Shown: positions 5,664-5,948 of the stretch, in pieces | How positions within the stretch are numbered: position 1 is the first letter of the stretch | Layout of the letters: each line of letters opens with the position of its first letter | Assembly: GCA_002389045.1 (NCBI GenBank) | Contig: DGNS01000009.1 | Location: 287,579-293,526, forward strand | Direction: 5' to 3' | From: Thiotrichaceae bacterium UBA4486 | Lineage (GTDB): Bacteria > Pseudomonadota > Gammaproteobacteria > Eutrophobiales > Eutrophobiaceae | Length of the DNA: 5,948 nucleotides | Position numbers and translations under genes: made by a program | The notes under the pieces: generated by a model | The model's input: the letters and a program-made list of their open reading frames with translations, nothing else | Database searches by the model: none | Told to the model about the DNA's origin: nothing

Positions 5664-5772
5664 GGTTGTAAAATGAACACAGTCGGAATTTTTTAATTGT
5701 ATTGAAATAGTAAGATAGGTCCTGAAGTTCACACACAACGTTAAATAAATATCCAGTTCCCTGATTGATTAA

Positions 5773-5789
5773 TGCACTTAAAGTACCCA
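5773..5789. promoter_or_regulatory. Weak NtrC-like half-site for the porin
   Basis: TGCACTTAAAGTACCCA has a perfect left half (TGCAC) but a poor right half. It is listed because its centre lies 32 bp from the better site at 5805-5821, close to the 31-bp pair spacing upstream of glnK. Confidence 0.3.
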
Positions 5790-5804
5790 TTAACCTGTTT
5801 ATGT

Positions 5805-5821
5805 TGCACCGCATATGTGCG
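5805..5821. promoter_or_regulatory. NtrC-like enhancer site for the porin
   Basis: The 17-mer TGCACCGCATATGTGCG carries TGCACC and GTGC arms at the spacing of the NtrC consensus, differing only at the last base of the outer arms. Its centre is about 176 bp upstream of the predicted transcription start, within the range known for NtrC enhancers. Confidence 0.58.
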
Positions 5822-5948
5822 AGATAAACGAATATGAGCGTGTACGGCCTGCCGGAACTACAATTCACCCTAACGTTGCATAAATTTTTGGATGCAGGGG
5901 CTTTTAGAGCGGTATTTTCCGGGTCGCGCGCAGATTTTTCCAACCGGA

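Larger units (their letters stand above)
5562..5948. other. 387-bp control region upstream of the porin
   Basis: I see no gene here up to the window edge. A long minus frame (5943 to 5473) overlaps the promoter elements and the porin signal peptide in another frame and has no family resemblance. The region holds an RpoN promoter (5663-5648), an AT-rich stretch (about 5580-5800) and NtrC-like dyads at 5773-5789 and 5805-5821. An inverted repeat TGCAT/ATGCA with a 10-nt spacer lies at 5877-5896. The gene further upstream is outside the window. Confidence 0.65.

Noticed and set aside
5869..5896. Possible integron attC-like or mobile-element end (CCTAACGTTG and TGCAT/ATGCA repeat)
   Set aside because: No partner core site, integrase or cassette structure is visible; the match is only a few bases long.
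5473..5943. 156-codon minus-strand frame overlapping the porin start
   Set aside because: It runs across the RpoN and NtrC-like sites and through the porin signal peptide in another frame. The translation resembles no family.

Overview
The window looks like chromosomal DNA of a Gram-negative proteobacterium, most likely a gammaproteobacterium. This rests on the sequence style of AroE, AmtB and the two P-II proteins, an outer-membrane beta-barrel protein ending in Phe, and -24/-12 (RpoN) promoters. I cannot name the species. Every gene I can support lies on the minus strand, so transcription runs from high to low coordinates.

Right half (about 5950 to 2320), a nitrogen-acquisition block. In order of transcription it holds a TorF-type (Gcw_chp) outer-membrane porin (5561-4836) with its own terminator, then glnK-type P-II (4482-4144), then amtB ammonium channel (4089-2818) with a strong terminator, then a second P-II gene (2661-2323). 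Both the porin gene and glnK-amtB are preceded by near-consensus RpoN -24/-12 elements. Each element also has upstream 17-bp dyads resembling NtrC sites, set about 31-32 bp apart. The likely logic is that low nitrogen activates NtrC, which with RpoN switches on an outer-membrane pore, an inner-membrane ammonium channel, and the P-II protein that plugs and unplugs the channel. The second P-II lies behind the amtB terminator, has no recognisable -24/-12 element, and may be expressed differently.

Left half (about 2320 to 1). A gene-free stretch of 370 bp holds several dyads. It is followed by a protein with two cyclic-nucleotide-binding-like domains and a C-terminal rhodanese domain (1952-891), and then, 20 bp later, aroE (870-28), shikimate dehydrogenase. 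These two probably form a transcription unit. Past the aroE stop, the window edge is made of 7-bp tandem repeats.

The genes themselves belong to known families. The less ordinary points are the P-II/AmtB/P-II sandwich, the matched RpoN plus NtrC-like control regions that place an uncharacterised porin in the same putative nitrogen regulon, and the HTH-less cNMP-rhodanese protein. I found no CRISPR array, tRNA, rRNA or insertion sequence.
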